A stretch of DNA of 5,274 bases from NCBI GenBank assembly GCA_027002375.1, contig JALWZX010000044.1, positions 1 through 5,274 on the forward strand, in the 5' to 3' direction. The notes under the pieces were generated by a model. That model was not told the origin of the DNA and did no database searches. It was given only the letters and a program-made list of their open reading frames with translations. The position numbers and the translations under genes are program-made. Positions 5,135-5,274 of the stretch are shown here, piece by piece; position 1 is the stretch's first letter; every line of letters begins with the position of its first letter. Origin of the DNA: a candidate division WWE3 bacterium (lineage in GTDB: Bacteria > Patescibacteriota > WWE3 > 2-01-FULL-39-13).

Positions 5135-5144
5135 AAAACAAAAA

Positions 5145-5274
5145 ATGACAAAAGACAATAAAAATATAAGCTACATAATTAAAGATAAGATCTACTTCAC
5201 AGAAGAAATAAGAGAAATTGCCACTGTAGACGATGGTATGAAAATTCTGGTACAAGAAAACGATCATATAAAGC
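5145..5274 (+). CDS. Hypothetical protein, N-terminal 43 residues (partial, runs off window)
   Basis: ATG 5145 opens a frame that is uninterrupted to the window end (MTKDNKNISYII, then IYFTEEIREIATVDDGMKIL and VQENDHIK). I do not recognise a family. The pattern of short strands with DDG, then hydrophobic residues and END before a basic residue, resembles the start of a barrel-sandwich (lipoyl-like) fold, where a turn of the type G-D-x-V-x-x-G usually follows; that part is outside the window. The leader between hairpin and ATG is purely A-rich apart from one C, with no Shine-Dalgarno sequence. Composition matches the upstream gene, and the 45-base spacing suggests one operon. Confidence 0.7.
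   Translation, partial: MTKDNKNISYIIKDKIYFTEEIREIATVDDGMKILVQENDHIK

Noticed and set aside
5104..5144. Hairpin read as an intrinsic terminator
   Set aside because: The sequence after it is A-rich on the plus strand and there is no T-run on the minus strand side either.

Overview
The window looks like a piece of an AT-rich, gene-compact bacterial genome, most plausibly a Candidate Phyla Radiation (Patescibacteria) lineage. This is inferred from four things: low G+C, a minimal S6–SSB–S18 locus, near absence of Shine-Dalgarno sequences, and large soluble proteins that match no family I recognise. All eight stop codons seen are TAA or TAG. No gene is interrupted by TGA, so the standard code is sufficient.

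Left edge (1–171): the last 33 codons of a transposase that resembles the IS1595/ISXO2 group run in from outside, followed by a probable IS right end. Next comes a convergent, minus-strand hypothetical gene (172–582).

Centre-left (648–2209): rpsF (S6), ssb and rpsR (S18) lie in the classical order, but they do not look like one operon. rpsF has a good promoter that places the transcript start almost on its ATG (leaderless). A bulged hairpin with a T-tract follows rpsF, and a stronger intrinsic terminator follows ssb. In the 331-bp gap before ssb, three nested inverted repeats fit a compact three-way-junction RNA (1116–1190), a candidate undescribed leader or small RNA.

Centre-right (2294–4081): a consensus-like promoter drives a reading frame that stops after 94 codons. 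The -1 frame then stays open, with no good start codon, into a 425-codon ORF. The only place the two frames can join is a 36-base window holding T TTT TTG. The intact product would be about 573 aa. Either this is programmed -1 frameshifting, a slipping homopolymer, a recent inactivating deletion, or an assembly error.

Right edge (4138–5274): a second apparently leaderless gene encodes a 314-aa protein of uncertain family. It is followed by a perfect 15-bp GC-rich hairpin without a T-tract, then by the start of another gene that runs off the window. The last two genes may act together.
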